Positions 41,181 to 50,444 of a stretch of DNA of 64,000 nt are shown piece after piece. Within the stretch, counting starts at the first letter, position 1. Each line of letters begins with the position of its first letter. Source of the DNA: Prosthecobacter sp. (lineage in GTDB: Bacteria; Verrucomicrobiota; Verrucomicrobiia; Verrucomicrobiales; Verrucomicrobiaceae); contig JABARQ010000010.1 in assembly GCA_019186985.1 (NCBI GenBank), positions 93,908 through 157,907 on the forward strand. The letters run 5' to 3'. The notes beneath the pieces are model-generated. The model did not search any database. It saw nothing but the letters and a program-made list of their open reading frames with translations, and had not been told where the DNA came from. Both the position numbers and the translations under genes were made by a program.

Positions 41181-42988
41181 GGGGTCTGCTTTTGGATCGA
41201 ACGGATGCGGTCGGTGTAGAACGTCATCTGCATGCTGAGGTTTTCCTTGCCACCGACGGGAACGGCCACCAGGGGCAGGGGCACCTTGAACTTGAACTCC
41301 GGGTGCGGGATGAATTCGCGGTCGAGGGCGAGCATGGGGCCGCGGAAGATGAGGTCGGGCCACTCGCGGTAGGGGCCGTCGAAGGCTTCGTGGAGGTGGT
41401 TGACCCTGGCGCTGAGGGGAGTGACGACGATGCCGGCGACACGGCCGCCCCTGGCTTCCACCTGGGTGGTCATGGCGGTGAAGTCGCTGCGTTTGACCGG
41501 CAGCCAGATCGTGGGGACGTCGGCATACCAGGCGACAAACCAGGGGGCGTCGGAGAAGACGACCTCGTCCGGGTCGATCAGGCGACGGACGAAGGTGACG
41601 CGGTCGGGCACATAGGGCGGCCACTGGGGATGGATGCGGCCGCGCAGCACGAGGCCCATCTTGACGGTGGAGGGCAGCTCGGCGGCCATGGGCAGGGCCG
41701 AGCTGGCGACGGCGAGGACCGCGAAGCCGAGGCGTGCCCAGAAGCTGGTGTCCATGCTGCCGCGAAACCGTGACCAGAGGACGGCGAGCATGCCGCAGCC
41801 GATGACGGTCATGGCAGGGGCGAGGACGATGTAGAGAGCGTTGTCATCCTCGGTCTTCTCGGGCAGGCCGAGCATGCCGAGGCCGATGGCGAGCATGCCG
41901 AAGATCACGGCGAGGGCCTGAGCGGAGCGGGTGATCTCCTGGCGCCGGAAGCGATGCATGAGGGCGATGAAGAAGACGGCGGCGGGCACCAGGCAGGCCA
42001 GATGAGCGAAGCCCTGGGAGAGCTGGTTGCGCCAGTTGACCACCATCTTGCGCAGCAGGTCGTCGAAGTACACCGGCTGGGTGATGAGGGAAAATTCGCG
42101 GTCGATCAGCGAGGGCTGGGTGGTGAGCAGGTGCGCCTGGAACAGCGGCTTGGCACCGCCGAGGGGATCGCCGCAGGCCTGGGTGAGCCAGAGCCCCCAG
42201 GCGGCCAGGGCCGCGAGAGGCAGCAAGGCGATGAGGATCAGCGCCGGTTTGCCGCCTTTCAGGGTCAGGGCGCAGGCGAGGATGAGCCCGGCCACCAGCC
42301 AGAGGGCCATCCAGTGGGTGAGCAGCATCAGGGCGGCGAGCAGGCCGATGCCGGCGGCCTGGAGCATCACGCCCTGGCCTTCCTGGACGCGGACCTGGGC
42401 CGAGGCGAGCAGGCGGAAGCCCAGGGCGAAGAGCAGGGTCAGCAGCGCCAGGGGGCTGCCGCTGACGGCGAGCTGCCAGAGAGGTTCGCAGACCATCAGG
42501 CAGAGCAGCGCCACGGCGGCCACGGTTTCATCAAACAGGCAGCGCGCCGCCCCGTGGGTCCACCACAGGGTCAGCAGGAAGCCGAGCACGCCCAGGCAGG
42601 CCACGGCTCGGTCGAGCAGGTAGATCGAGCCGCCTTTGACGGGATCAAAGGGCTGGTGGCGTTCCAGCAGCTTGAAGACGGGCGCCCAGACCAGGGCCTG
42701 CAGGGGTGGCTGGGTGATCTCCGGCATGGCGGCCGGGGAGGCCTGCTGGTGATGGCTTTCCAGGCGCGCCCAGGCGTGGGGCCGGATGACCTTGGTCTGA
42801 TAGCCACGGCCCCGGGCGATTTCGCGGGCGAGCTGCGCCTGCTCCATGCCGGCCTCGCTGCTGAGGCCGCGGAAGGTGACGAACACATGCAGCAGGGCCA
42901 GCACGACGGCCGCCCCGTAGACCACCACGCGTAGCATCGGGTGGCTGGAGCTGCTGGCGGCGGACGGTAGGGACATGCGGCGCGCCAT
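41177..42988 (-). CDS. Large multi-pass membrane protein (glycosyltransferase-like, uncertain)
   Basis: 603 residues. About ten to twelve hydrophobic helices, with an N-terminal helix (MLRVVVYGAAVVLALLHVFV), a periplasmic loop with QAQLAREIARGRGYQT, then many helices to about residue 430, and a soluble C-terminal part (ELPSTVKMGLVLRGRIHPQW, PYREWPDLIFRGPMLALDRE). This layout resembles ArnT/PMT-type lipid-linked glycosyltransferases, including an acidic residue cluster in the first loop. No defining motif is certain. Coupled to the following Tat-exported protein by a 4-bp overlap. Confidence 0.75.
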   Translation of the reverse strand: MARRMSLPSAASSSSHPMLRVVVYGAAVVLALLHVFVTFRGLSSEAGMEQAQLAREIARGRGYQTKVIRPHAWARLESHHQQASPAAMPEITQPPLQALVWAPVFKLLERHQPFDPVKGGSIYLLDRAVACLGVLGFLLTLWWTHGAARCLFDETVAAVALLCLMVCEPLWQLAVSGSPLALLTLLFALGFRLLASAQVRVQEGQGVMLQAAGIGLLAALMLLTHWMALWLVAGLILACALTLKGGKPALILIALLPLAALAAWGLWLTQACGDPLGGAKPLFQAHLLTTQPSLIDREFSLITQPVYFDDLLRKMVVNWRNQLSQGFAHLACLVPAAVFFIALMHRFRRQEITRSAQALAVIFGMLAIGLGMLGLPEKTEDDNALYIVLAPAMTVIGCGMLAVLWSRFRGSMDTSFWARLGFAVLAVASSALPMAAELPSTVKMGLVLRGRIHPQWPPYVPDRVTFVRRLIDPDEVVFSDAPWFVAWYADVPTIWLPVKRSDFTAMTTQVEARGGRVAGIVVTPLSARVNHLHEAFDGPYREWPDLIFRGPMLALDREFIPHPEFKFKVPLPLVAVPVGGKENLSMQMTFYTDRIRSIQKQTP

Positions 42989-43042
42989 TGTGCCGTGTTT
43001 TCATGGCTTGAAAAGCACGGCGTCAAATCTCTGCGCCGCGCT

Positions 43043-43927
43043 TCAATAATCCCTGGCCAGGAGGTAGTCGGCGAGCTCGTGCAGGCGGCCGCCTGCCGAA
43101 CCAAAAAGGCTCAGCACATCATGGGCGTGCTGGGTCAGGCGCTGGGCCTCGGCCCGGGAGGCGTCGAGGCCGATGAGGGCCGGGTAGGTGCTCTTTTCGG
43201 AGGCGAGGTCCTTGCCGGCGCTCTTGCCCAGCTTTTCGCTCGTCTGCGTCACGTCGAGGATGTCGTCGATGATCTGAAAGGCGAGGCCGGTGGCCATGCC
43301 AAACTCGCGCAGGGCCTGCAGCTGTTCCGCCGTGGCGTCGGCGCTCATGCCGCCGAGCCGGAGGCTGGTGGTGAGCAGGGCGGCGGTCTTGTTTTCGTGA
43401 ATGAAGCGCAGGGCCTCCAGGGGCAGCTTCCGGCCTTCGCCCTCGAGGTCGGCGACCTGGCCGCCGACGAGGTGCAGGCTGCCGGCGGTGACGGCCAGCT
43501 CGCGGACGAGGTCACCGGCGGTGTAGCGGCTGACGGCGGGGGCCTTGACCACCAGCTCAAAGGCCAGGGCCTGCAGAGCGTCCCCGGCCAGCACCGCGAT
43601 GCCGTCGCCATAGACCTTGTGGCAGGTGGGGACGCCGCGGCGGAAGTCATCGTTGTCCATGCTGGGCAGGTCGTCGTGGATCAGCGAGTAGGTGTGCAGA
43701 CATTCGACGGCGCAGGCGGCGGGTCCGGCGGCTTCCTTGGAGCCTCCGCAGGCCTCGGCGGCGGCCAGGCAGAGGATCGGGCGCAGGCGTTTCCCCCCGG
43801 CAAAGACGCTGTGGCGCATCGCCTTGTGGATGGTCGCTGGGGCGGTTTCCACGGAGGGGATCCACTGGTCGAGCAGGGAATCGGTGTAGGCGCAGCGCTC
43901 GGTGAGGTAGGACTTGAGGTCGGACAT
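43043..43927 (-). CDS. Polyprenyl synthetase (farnesyl/geranylgeranyl diphosphate synthase type)
   Basis: 294 residues from ATG 43927 (ATG 43948 is in frame too). FARM motif DDLPSMDND (Asp85 onward) and SARM motif IIDDILDVT (about 225); GGKRLRPILCLAAAEACGG, KTAALLTTSLRLGG match short-chain IspA-type enzymes. It condenses isopentenyl diphosphate units for isoprenoid synthesis. A gene symbol of ispA would fit, but chain length cannot be told. Upstream in the opposite direction of pgk, 185 bp away. Confidence 0.9.
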   Translation of the reverse strand: MSDLKSYLTERCAYTDSLLDQWIPSVETAPATIHKAMRHSVFAGGKRLRPILCLAAAEACGGSKEAAGPAACAVECLHTYSLIHDDLPSMDNDDFRRGVPTCHKVYGDGIAVLAGDALQALAFELVVKAPAVSRYTAGDLVRELAVTAGSLHLVGGQVADLEGEGRKLPLEALRFIHENKTAALLTTSLRLGGMSADATAEQLQALREFGMATGLAFQIIDDILDVTQTSEKLGKSAGKDLASEKSTYPALIGLDASRAEAQRLTQHAHDVLSLFGSAGGRLHELADYLLARDY

Positions 43928-44112
43928 GGGAGGAAAGGCAGCCGTCATGAAGGGCAGTTCCGCCCCCTTGGCAAGGGCTTCATCCGCCCCGGGACGGCAC
44001 GCTCCGGCGGCCGGGCCGCAGGGGCTGAAAAAATCACGAGCGCCCTGCACGCTCTGTGCTACTCCTCACGCCCCTTGCGCCCTAAAGCGCTGCTTTTCAT
44101 CCTCCCACGACC

Positions 44113-45327
44113 ATGCCCAAAAAGACCATCCGCGACATCGACCTGAGCAACAAGCGCGTCCTCGTGCGCGTCGATTTCAACGTTCCCCTGGAAGAAAAGG
44201 ACGGCCAGATGGTCATCACGGACGCCACCCGCATCCAGGAAACCCTGCCGACGATCAAGGCCCTGCTCGAAAAGGGTGCCAAGGTCATCCTTTGCTCCCA
44301 TCTCGGTCGTCCGAAAGGCCAGCGCGATCCCAAGCAGTCCCTCGCCCCCGTGGCCCCGGCCCTCAGCGCCCTGATCGGCGTGCCGGTGGCGTTTTCCGAG
44401 GAGACCACCGGTCCGGTCGCCAAGGCCAAGGCCGAAGCCCTGCCTGCCGGCGGCGTGCTGCTGCTGGAGAACACCCGCTTCCATGCCGGTGAGGAGAAAA
44501 ACGACGCTGAACTCGCCAAGGGCCTGGCCGAGCTGGCCGAGGTCTTCGTGAACGACGCCTTTGGCTCCGCCCACCGCGCCCACAGCTCCACGGCCGGCGT
44601 TGCCGACCATCTGCCCGCCGTCTCCGGTTTGCTGATGGAGAAGGAGCTGGCCTACCTGCACGACGAGCTGGAAAATCCCGACCGTCCGTTCGTGGTGATC
44701 CTTGGCGGCGCCAAGGTCAGCGACAAGATCGGCGTCATCAACCGCCTGCTGGAAAAGGCCGACACCATCATCATCGGCGGCGGCATGGCCTACACCTTCC
44801 GCAAGATCGTGCAGGGCATCTCGATCGGCAAAAGCCTCTACAAGCCCGAGTGGGAGCCCATCGCCCAGGCCGCTCTCGACAAGGCGAAGGAGCGCGGCGT
44901 GAAGCTGCTCATCCCCGTGGATGCCATGATCACCGACGCCTTTGACTTCGATGCCAAGAAGCTCGGCACGACGAAGTACACCGGCGTCAACGAAAGCATT
45001 CCGGACGGCTGGGAGGGCGTCGACATCGGCCCTGAAACCGTGAAGCTTTTCAGCGAGGAGATCGCCAAGGCCAGGACCGTCATCTGGAACGGCCCCATGG
45101 GGGTGTTTGAAATCAAGGAAGCCTCCAAGGGCACCTTTGAAATTGCCGAGGCCATGGCCCGGAACACCAGTGCCAAGAACATCATCGGCGGCGGCGACAG
45201 CGTGAAGGCCGTGAAGAAGGCCAAGCTGGGCGACAAGATGACCTTCATCTCCACCGGCGGCGGCGCGTCCCTGGAACTCCTCGAAGGCAAGGTGCTTCCC
45301 GGCGTCGCCTGCCTGCAGGAGAAGTGA
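44113..45327 (+). CDS. pgk: Phosphoglycerate kinase
   Basis: 404 residues from ATG 44113. [55 protein letters not shown] (substrate site), [29 protein letters not shown], and [14 protein letters not shown] (ATP site) are all present. Full length. Transfers phosphate between 1,3-bisphosphoglycerate and ADP in glycolysis. Followed by tpiA with a repeat-rich 138-bp spacer, as in many bacteria. Confidence 0.97.
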   Translation: MPKKTIRDIDLSNKRVLVRVDFNVPLEEKDGQMVITDATRIQETLPTIKALLEKGAKVILCSHLGRPKGQRDPKQSLAPVAPALSALIGVPVAFSEETTGPVAKAKAEALPAGGVLLLENTRFHAGEEKNDAELAKGLAELAEVFVNDAFGSAHRAHSSTAGVADHLPAVSGLLMEKELAYLHDELENPDRPFVVILGGAKVSDKIGVINRLLEKADTIIIGGGMAYTFRKIVQGISIGKSLYKPEWEPIAQAALDKAKERGVKLLIPVDAMITDAFDFDAKKLGTTKYTGVNESIPDGWEGVDIGPETVKLFSEEIAKARTVIWNGPMGVFEIKEASKGTFEIAEAMARNTSAKNIIGGGDSVKAVKKAKLGDKMTFISTGGGASLELLEGKVLPGVACLQEK

Positions 45328-45335
45328 TCCAGGCC

Positions 45336-45452
45336 GTTTACAGGGGTTTGCGGTTGTTGACCGGGGTTGTCGATTGTTTGCCCAGCCCGTCCAAGCCTTC
45401 CCGAAATCCACTGTAAACCACCGTCAACCATCGCAAACCACCGCCAACTTCC
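45336..45452. repeat. 10-bp-periodic inverted repeat arrays between pgk and tpiA
   Basis: Left array, five 10-bp units starting GTTTAC, GTTTGC, GTTGAC, GTTGTC, GTTTGC at 45336, 45346, 45356, 45366, 45376. Right array, four 10-bp units at 45413, 45423, 45433, 45443 beginning GTAAAC, GTCAAC, GCAAAC, GCCAAC, whose reverse complements are the same hexamers. The exact 10-bp period (one helical turn) is directly visible. The two arrays could also fold as an RNA stem. Confidence 0.8.
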
Positions 45453-45465
45453 CTCCCCCTCTCCC

Positions 45466-46257
45466 ATGACCCACATCCGCAAGCCCATCGTCGCCGCCAA
45501 CTGGAAGATGCACATGACTCCCCAGGAGTCCGATGACTTTCTTCGCTCCTTCGCCCGCCTCGTGCCGGACAAGTGCCCCATCCAGATCGTTGTCGCCCCG
45601 CCTTCCGTCAGCCTGGAGCGCGCCAACAACGCCCTCGTCAACGCCCGTGAGCAGAGCGTCGAGCTGGCCGCCCAGAACATGAGCCAGCATGCCGGCGGCG
45701 CCTTCACCGGCGAGATCAACGCCCGCATGGTCAAGGAATGCGGCTGCAAGCACGTCATCCTCGGCCACAGCGAGCGCCGCAGCCTCTACGGAGAAAGCAA
45801 CGCCATCGTGAATGCCAAGGTGCTCGCCGCGCTGGAAGCCCGCCTGCACCCGATCCTCTGCATCGGTGAAACCCTGGAGGAGCGCGACGGCGGCCTCATT
45901 GAGAAGGTGCTGGAAAGCCAGCTGCGCGAATCCCTCGCCGAAGTCGGCGCCCGCCGTGTGCTCGACTGTGTCATCGCCTACGAGCCCGTCTGGGCCATCG
46001 GCACCGGCCGCACCGCCAGCCCCGAGCAGGCGCAGGAGGCTCACGCCTTTGTCCGCAAGGTGCTCACCGACATGTTTGGCGAGGACACCGCCCAGAAGAT
46101 CCGCATCCAGTACGGCGGCAGTGTGAAGCCGGGCAACATGGCCGAGCTGATCAGCCAGAAGGATGTCGACGGCGCGCTCGTCGGCGGCGCCAGCCTGGAG
46201 CATGGAAGCTTCTGGGAAATCTGCCGCGCCGCCATCGACTGGGTGAACGCGCAGTAA
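45466..46257 (+). CDS. tpiA: Triosephosphate isomerase
   Basis: 263 residues from ATG 45466 (the open frame extends back to 45367 through the repeat, but the family start is MTHIRKPIVAANWKMH). Catalytic Lys in AANWKMH, His in LGHSERRSLYGE, Glu in AYEPVWAIGTGRTASPEQA, and the phosphate-binding YGGSVKPGNMAELI. Complete TIM barrel. Same transcript as pgk likely. Ends at a strong terminator. Confidence 0.97.
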   Translation: MTHIRKPIVAANWKMHMTPQESDDFLRSFARLVPDKCPIQIVVAPPSVSLERANNALVNAREQSVELAAQNMSQHAGGAFTGEINARMVKECGCKHVILGHSERRSLYGESNAIVNAKVLAALEARLHPILCIGETLEERDGGLIEKVLESQLRESLAEVGARRVLDCVIAYEPVWAIGTGRTASPEQAQEAHAFVRKVLTDMFGEDTAQKIRIQYGGSVKPGNMAELISQKDVDGALVGGASLEHGSFWEICRAAIDWVNAQ

Positions 46258-46287
46258 GCAGCCCAGCCACGCAGCTTTGAAATCCTG

Positions 46288-46314
46288 GGGCAGGCGGAGA
46301 CGCCTGCCCTTTTT
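46288..46314 (+). terminator. Rho-independent terminator after tpiA
   Basis: GGGCAGGCG (46288-46296), loop GAGA, CGCCTGCCC (46301-46309), then TTTTT. Perfect 9-bp stem. Confidence 0.93.
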
Positions 46315-46321
46315 CATGCCC

Positions 46322-46693
46322 TCACTTCCGTGAATGCAGGCCGATCAGGTTGCCTTCGCTGTCGAAGACCAGGGCGATGAAGCCGTAGGGGCCGATGGAA
46401 AACTTGGGTTTGAAGACCCGGCCGCCGGCGCTGACCGTGCGGGCCTCCTCCACGGCGCAGTCCTCGCAGGAGAAGTAGATGAGCGTGCCGCCTGGGCCGG
46501 AGGGGCAGCCCTCGATCTTGATCAGGGCGCCGGGCGATCCGCAGCGTTCCGCCGCCATGGGAAAGCTCCACATTTCATGCTGCGTGCCGGGCAGCGCCTC
46601 CAGCGTGACCTGGAACACCTGCTCGTAAAAGCCACGGGCCCGAGGCATGTCCTGCACATAGATTTCAAACCAGCCGACCGGGTTGTTGTTCAT
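46322..46693 (-). CDS. VOC (glyoxalase/bleomycin-resistance) family protein
   Basis: 123 residues. Two beta-alpha-beta-beta-beta modules: NNPVGWFEIYVQDMPRARGF YEQVFQV and LIYFSCEDCAVEEARTVSAG GRVF, ending SIGPYGFIALVFDSEGNLIG LHS. Metal-ligand positions Glu at the second strand and His/Glu at the end fit VOC. Exact reaction unknown; small-molecule binding or detoxification. Convergent with tpiA. Confidence 0.88.
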   Translation of the reverse strand: MNNNPVGWFEIYVQDMPRARGFYEQVFQVTLEALPGTQHEMWSFPMAAERCGSPGALIKIEGCPSGPGGTLIYFSCEDCAVEEARTVSAGGRVFKPKFSIGPYGFIALVFDSEGNLIGLHSRK

Positions 46694-46790
46694 GGATGGG
46701 GTGATCCTGACAGGGCGGCCGGGATCCTGTCAATCCGGCCCTCCGGAGTTCAGGCTCGACTCGGCATTGTCCTGCTTTTAGTTTGGCCGG

Positions 46791-47702
46791 ATGAACCCCC
46801 ATTCCTCCCTTTCACGTCGTCAGTTTGGCCGGCTTGCAAGCGTCAGCGCCGTCGCCGCATTGCTGCAAGCCCAGGTGGAGGCCGCCGAGAAGGCCGCAGG
46901 CGCCGCCGGGCAGGGCAAGGTGCGGCATTCGGTCTGCAAATGGTGCTACAAGAGCATCCCGCTGGAGACGATGTGCCTGGCGGCCAGGGAGATCGGCCTG
47001 GAGTCCATCGAGCTGCTCGATCCGCCGGACTTTGCGACGCTGAAAAAGCATGGCCTGCACTGCGCCATGGTGAGCTATCCGACAATCGAAGGACCGGGCG
47101 GCGTGAAGATCGGCCCGATCCCGAAAGGCTGGAACCGCGTGGAGCATCATGACCTGCTCCTCCAGGCCTACGAGCCGCTTCTGAAAGTCAGTGCCGAGGC
47201 CGGTTTCAAGCAGGTGATCTGCTTCAGCGGCAACCGCGACGGCATGAGCGATGAGCAGGGCCTGGAAAACTGCGCCATCGGCCTGAAGCGCCTGATGCCC
47301 ACGGCGGAAAAGCTCGGCGTGAAGCTGGTCATGGAGCTGCTGAACAGCAAGGTGAACCATCCCGACTACATGTGCGACCACAGCGCCTGGGGCGTGGCGT
47401 TGTGCGAGAAGCTGGGCTCGGCGCACTTCGGCCTGCTCTATGACATCTACCACATGCAGATCATGGAGGGCGACGTCATCGCGACGATCCAGAAGCATCA
47501 CGCGCACTTTTTCCATTACCACACCGGCGGCGTGCCGGGCCGTGCCGAGATTGATGACACGCAGGAGCTGAACTACCCCGCCATCATCGCGGCGATCCAG
47601 GCCACCGGTTACACGGGTTATCTCGGCCAGGAGTTCATTCCGAAGCGTCCCGACAAGCTCGCCTCGCTGAAGCAGGCCGTCGGCATCTGCTCGGTGGGCT
47701 GA
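46791..47702 (+). CDS. Tat-exported hydroxypyruvate isomerase-like TIM-barrel protein
   Basis: 303 residues. Tat signal SRRQFGRLASVSAVAALLQA. TIM-barrel features: HSVCKWCYKSIPLETMCLAA, IGLESIELLDPPDFATLKKH, VICFSGNRDGMSDEQGLENC, GVKLVMELLNSKVNHPDYMC, FGLLYDIYHMQIMEGDVI, FFHYHTGGVPGRAEIDDTQE, which match the Hyi/hydroxypyruvate-isomerase family. Metal-binding Glu, Asp-His and Glu pattern seen. Followed 69 bp later by a DUF1080 gene; the pair may process an exported sugar-related substrate. Confidence 0.88.
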   Translation: MNPHSSLSRRQFGRLASVSAVAALLQAQVEAAEKAAGAAGQGKVRHSVCKWCYKSIPLETMCLAAREIGLESIELLDPPDFATLKKHGLHCAMVSYPTIEGPGGVKIGPIPKGWNRVEHHDLLLQAYEPLLKVSAEAGFKQVICFSGNRDGMSDEQGLENCAIGLKRLMPTAEKLGVKLVMELLNSKVNHPDYMCDHSAWGVALCEKLGSAHFGLLYDIYHMQIMEGDVIATIQKHHAHFFHYHTGGVPGRAEIDDTQELNYPAIIAAIQATGYTGYLGQEFIPKRPDKLASLKQAVGICSVG

Positions 47703-47771
47703 GACAGGCTGTGTGAATCTCTCACGCACCTCGTATTCCTCCGCTCACACCCAACCTTTTGTTTGATCCTC

Positions 47772-48404
47772 ATGCTCCGCTCCCTGCTGTTCAGCCTTCT
47801 TGCCGTCGCCGCCTCCCTGTCCGCCGCCGAGGACGGTTTTGTCAGCATCTTCAACGGCCAGGATTTCAACGGCTGGAAGGGGCCGGTGGAGAACTATGAA
47901 GTGAAGGATGGAGCGATTGCCTGCAAGGCCGGCAAAGGCGGGACCATCTACACTGCGGAGGAGTATGCCGACTTTGTCGTGCGTCTGGAGATCCTGATCC
48001 CCGCTGGTTCGAACAACGGGCTGGCGATTCGTTATCCAGGCTCGGGCGACACGGCCTATGTCGGCATGTGCGAGCTGCAGGTGCTCGACAACGACGCCCC
48101 GAAGTATGCCAAGCTGGACGCGCGCCAGTATCATGGCTCCGCCTACGGCATGGTGGCCGCCAAGCGTGGTCACCTGAAGCCTGCGGGCGAATGGAATGTG
48201 CAGGAAGTCACCGTCAAAGGCTCCACGATCCAGGTGGTGCTCAACGGCGTGACCATCCTCGACACCGACCTGAGCCAGGTGAACCTGGAGGAGGTCATGG
48301 GCAAGAAGCCTCACCCCGGCAAAGACCGCACCAGCGGTCACTTCGGTTTCGCCGGTCACAACGACCTCGTTTTGTTCCGCAACATCCGGATCAAGAGGCT
48401 GTAA
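47772..48404 (+). CDS. DUF1080 (3-keto-disaccharide hydrolase domain) protein
   Basis: 210 residues from ATG 47772. Signal peptide MLRSLLFSLLAVAASLSAAE. Domain start FVSIFNGQDFNGWKGPVENY and the concanavalin-like core (YADFVVRLEILIPAGSNNGL, MCELQVLDNDAPKYAKLDAR QYHGSAYGM), ending HFGFAGHNDLVLFRNIRIKR. These secreted proteins are assigned to 3-keto-glycoside hydrolysis in Bacteroidota/Verrucomicrobiota. A second member lies at 51842. Confidence 0.88.
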   Translation: MLRSLLFSLLAVAASLSAAEDGFVSIFNGQDFNGWKGPVENYEVKDGAIACKAGKGGTIYTAEEYADFVVRLEILIPAGSNNGLAIRYPGSGDTAYVGMCELQVLDNDAPKYAKLDARQYHGSAYGMVAAKRGHLKPAGEWNVQEVTVKGSTIQVVLNGVTILDTDLSQVNLEEVMGKKPHPGKDRTSGHFGFAGHNDLVLFRNIRIKRL

Positions 48405-48430
48405 GCCTCAGGACAAGCCTGGATCTGACA

Positions 48431-48464
48431 CATGGACTGCGGCAGCAAGCTGCCGCAGTCCATG
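48431..48464. repeat. REP palindrome, second family, left copy
   Basis: A 34-nt perfect palindrome with 15-bp arms (CATGGACTGCGGCAG and its inverse) and CAAG loop. It is followed by ATCCATGTCGATCCATGT. It lies 20 bp left of the second RAYT gene and may also terminate the DUF1080 transcript. Confidence 0.85.
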
Positions 48465-48483
48465 TGATCCATGTCGATCCATG

Positions 48484-49062
48484 TCACTCGCCATCTTCGG
48501 CGGCGATTTCATCGAAGGGAAAACTGGCGATGGTTTTCACCCAGGCGGGTGTGGCTTCCCTTTTGAAGGCAGCGGCACTGCACCACTTCCATTGCGAAGC
48601 CTGCGGCACCAGGCCGTGATGACGCGGGTTTTGATGGACGTAGTTCAGCCTGGCGAAGTAGCTCTGCGCATAGGTGAGATGCGTCTCGCGATAGTTCTGC
48701 CACAGCCGTGTGCGCCCAGGCGTTTGATCCTCCACATTCAATCGTTTGGTGGCCAGGCTGTGAATCTTCTGGACCACTTCCCGAAGAGTCTCGGCTCCTC
48801 TCCGAGGGCTGTGCGCGACGACATGGTAATGATTCGACAGCACCGCCCAAGCTTCGAGCTTCCAGCCGGGCTCTGTGAATGCGTCGAAAATCAGCTGCTC
48901 AAACCAATTGCGTCGGTCGGGTGTGTTGAACAGGTGCCTTTGTTCGCGGGCACGCGCCGTGACGAAGTAGACGCCGCTTTCGGAAAGCCGATGGGGCGGT
49001 GCATGCGGCCAGTTCCGTGTGCCGCGAAGGCATTCATCTTCGGATGGAACTTCGGGCCTCAT
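48484..49062 (-). CDS. REP-associated tyrosine transposase (RAYT), second family
   Basis: 192 residues. HUH metal motif AVLSNHYHVVAHS (His-x-His), catalytic Tyr region SYFARLNYVHQNPRHHGLVP, then QWKWCSAAAF. It is unlike the RAYT at 30002 in start and length, and sits between two copies of a different REP sequence. The N-terminal Ser-rich CLRGTRNWPHAPPHRLSESG, VYFVTARAREQ is typical. Complete. Confidence 0.88.
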   Translation of the reverse strand: MRPEVPSEDECLRGTRNWPHAPPHRLSESGVYFVTARAREQRHLFNTPDRRNWFEQLIFDAFTEPGWKLEAWAVLSNHYHVVAHSPRRGAETLREVVQKIHSLATKRLNVEDQTPGRTRLWQNYRETHLTYAQSYFARLNYVHQNPRHHGLVPQASQWKWCSAAAFKREATPAWVKTIASFPFDEIAAEDGE

Positions 49063-49224
49063 GATGTCGTGGCATGAATGGAGCGCTGCGCACGGGTCAA
49101 CCCTGGAATGTCACGAATCACAGCCGCGAGAGTTTCTTTGCTAACGAAGAAACCCCGGGCTGGAGTTCTTGGGGATGGCCTTCTCTGGGGTTCTTCGACG
49201 GCCAGCAGGGCTGGCCTGGTGAAA

Positions 49225-49250
49225 GCGGCAGCAGGCTGCCGCAGTCCATG
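49225..49250. repeat. REP palindrome, second family, right copy
   Basis: GCGGCAG-CAGG-CTGCCGC arms followed by AGTCCATGT and CCCATGTCGATCTATGT. Same orientation as the left copy. It is 163 bp from the RAYT start; the adjacent 250-bp gap to the next gene holds no gene. Confidence 0.8.
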
Positions 49251-49312
49251 TCAGCCCATGTCGATCTATGTGATAGGCGAAGAACGGGGATCGGCTGACG
49301 TTTCATCTGGCC

Positions 49313-50437
49313 ATGCGTCTGCTTGCCCTCTCTTTATCCGCCGTTGCCGCCTTCGTGACCGCCGAAGAAAAGCCCGACCTGCCCATCATCGATCTTTCCG
49401 ATCAAAAGCAGCGTCAGACGGTGATCGCAGCGGGGACGGAGCAGGTGTATCAGGGGCATCCGACGACGACGTTGCTCGCGGATGGCAAAACCATCTTGTG
49501 CGTGTGGTGCGTCAATCATGGCGGCGCGGCGGGGCCGATGGCGCGCAGCGAGGACGGCGGCAAAACGTGGACGCGGATCGATGACACCTTGCCGGAAGGC
49601 TTCAAGACGCATCAGAACTGCCCCAGCATCTACCGCATGACCAATCCGGCGGGCAAGGAACGCCTGTGGGTGTTTTCCGCGGCCAAAGGCACGCGCCAAG
49701 GCCCGGGCATGCCGAGCATCATGAGCGAGGATGCGGGAAGAACCTGGAAGGAGATGCCGCCTCTCGGCTTCCGCTGTGTGATGACTTTCAGCAGCATCGT
49801 GCGCCTCAAGGATGGCCGCTATCTCGGCCTCTATCACAAAGGGCCTGAAGGCGCGGACAAGCCGCCGTTGGAGGTGCTGCAGACGATCACCGCCGATGGT
49901 GGTTTCACCTGGAGCGAGCCGAAAGTCGTGGCGAGTGTGGCGGGCAAAAACCCCTGCGAGCCTTTTGTGTTCCGTTCACCCGATGGCAGCGAGCTTTGCT
50001 GTCTGATGCGCGAAAACACGCACAAGGAGCGCAGCCTCGTGATGTTCAGCCGCGATGAAGGCGCGACCTGGAGCACACCGGTGAACACCTGCTGGGGTCT
50101 CACGGGCGACCGTCATGCCGGGGTGTTCACGAAGGACGGGCGCCTGGTCATTGCCTTCCGTGACCAGGCCCTCAACAGCCCGACCCGGGGTCATTTCGTC
50201 GCCTGGGTCGGCACCTATGACGACATCCAAAACGGCAGGCCCGGGCAGTATCGCGTGAAGCTGCTGCACAGTCATGCCACGCGGGTCAGCGACTGCGGGT
50301 ATCCTGGCATGGAGCTGCTGCCGGACGGCACGATCGTGGCCACGACCTATGTGAAATACGCGCCGGGCAAGGAGAAGCACAGCGTGGTCAGCGTGCGCTT
50401 GGATTTGCAGGCCACCGATGCGCTGCTGAAGGAATAA
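49313..50437 (+). CDS. Secreted sialidase/BNR-type exo-glycosidase-like protein
   Basis: 374 residues. Signal peptide [19 protein letters not shown]. Four Asp-box-like motifs ([32 protein letters not shown]) mark a six-bladed beta-propeller. Conserved Arg residues occur at [18 protein letters not shown] and [10 protein letters not shown]. Family of sialidase-superfamily exo-alpha-sialidases of broad or unknown substrate. Common near DUF1080 genes in this phylum. Confidence 0.88.
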   Translation: MRLLALSLSAVAAFVTAEEKPDLPIIDLSDQKQRQTVIAAGTEQVYQGHPTTTLLADGKTILCVWCVNHGGAAGPMARSEDGGKTWTRIDDTLPEGFKTHQNCPSIYRMTNPAGKERLWVFSAAKGTRQGPGMPSIMSEDAGRTWKEMPPLGFRCVMTFSSIVRLKDGRYLGLYHKGPEGADKPPLEVLQTITADGGFTWSEPKVVASVAGKNPCEPFVFRSPDGSELCCLMRENTHKERSLVMFSRDEGATWSTPVNTCWGLTGDRHAGVFTKDGRLVIAFRDQALNSPTRGHFVAWVGTYDDIQNGRPGQYRVKLLHSHATRVSDCGYPGMELLPDGTIVATTYVKYAPGKEKHSVVSVRLDLQATDALLKE

Positions 50438-50444
50438 CCGCTCG

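Noticed and set aside
39609..41219. 536-codon plus-strand frame across bioD and the isomerase gene
   Set aside because: It spans two good minus-strand genes; composition is that of antisense translation.
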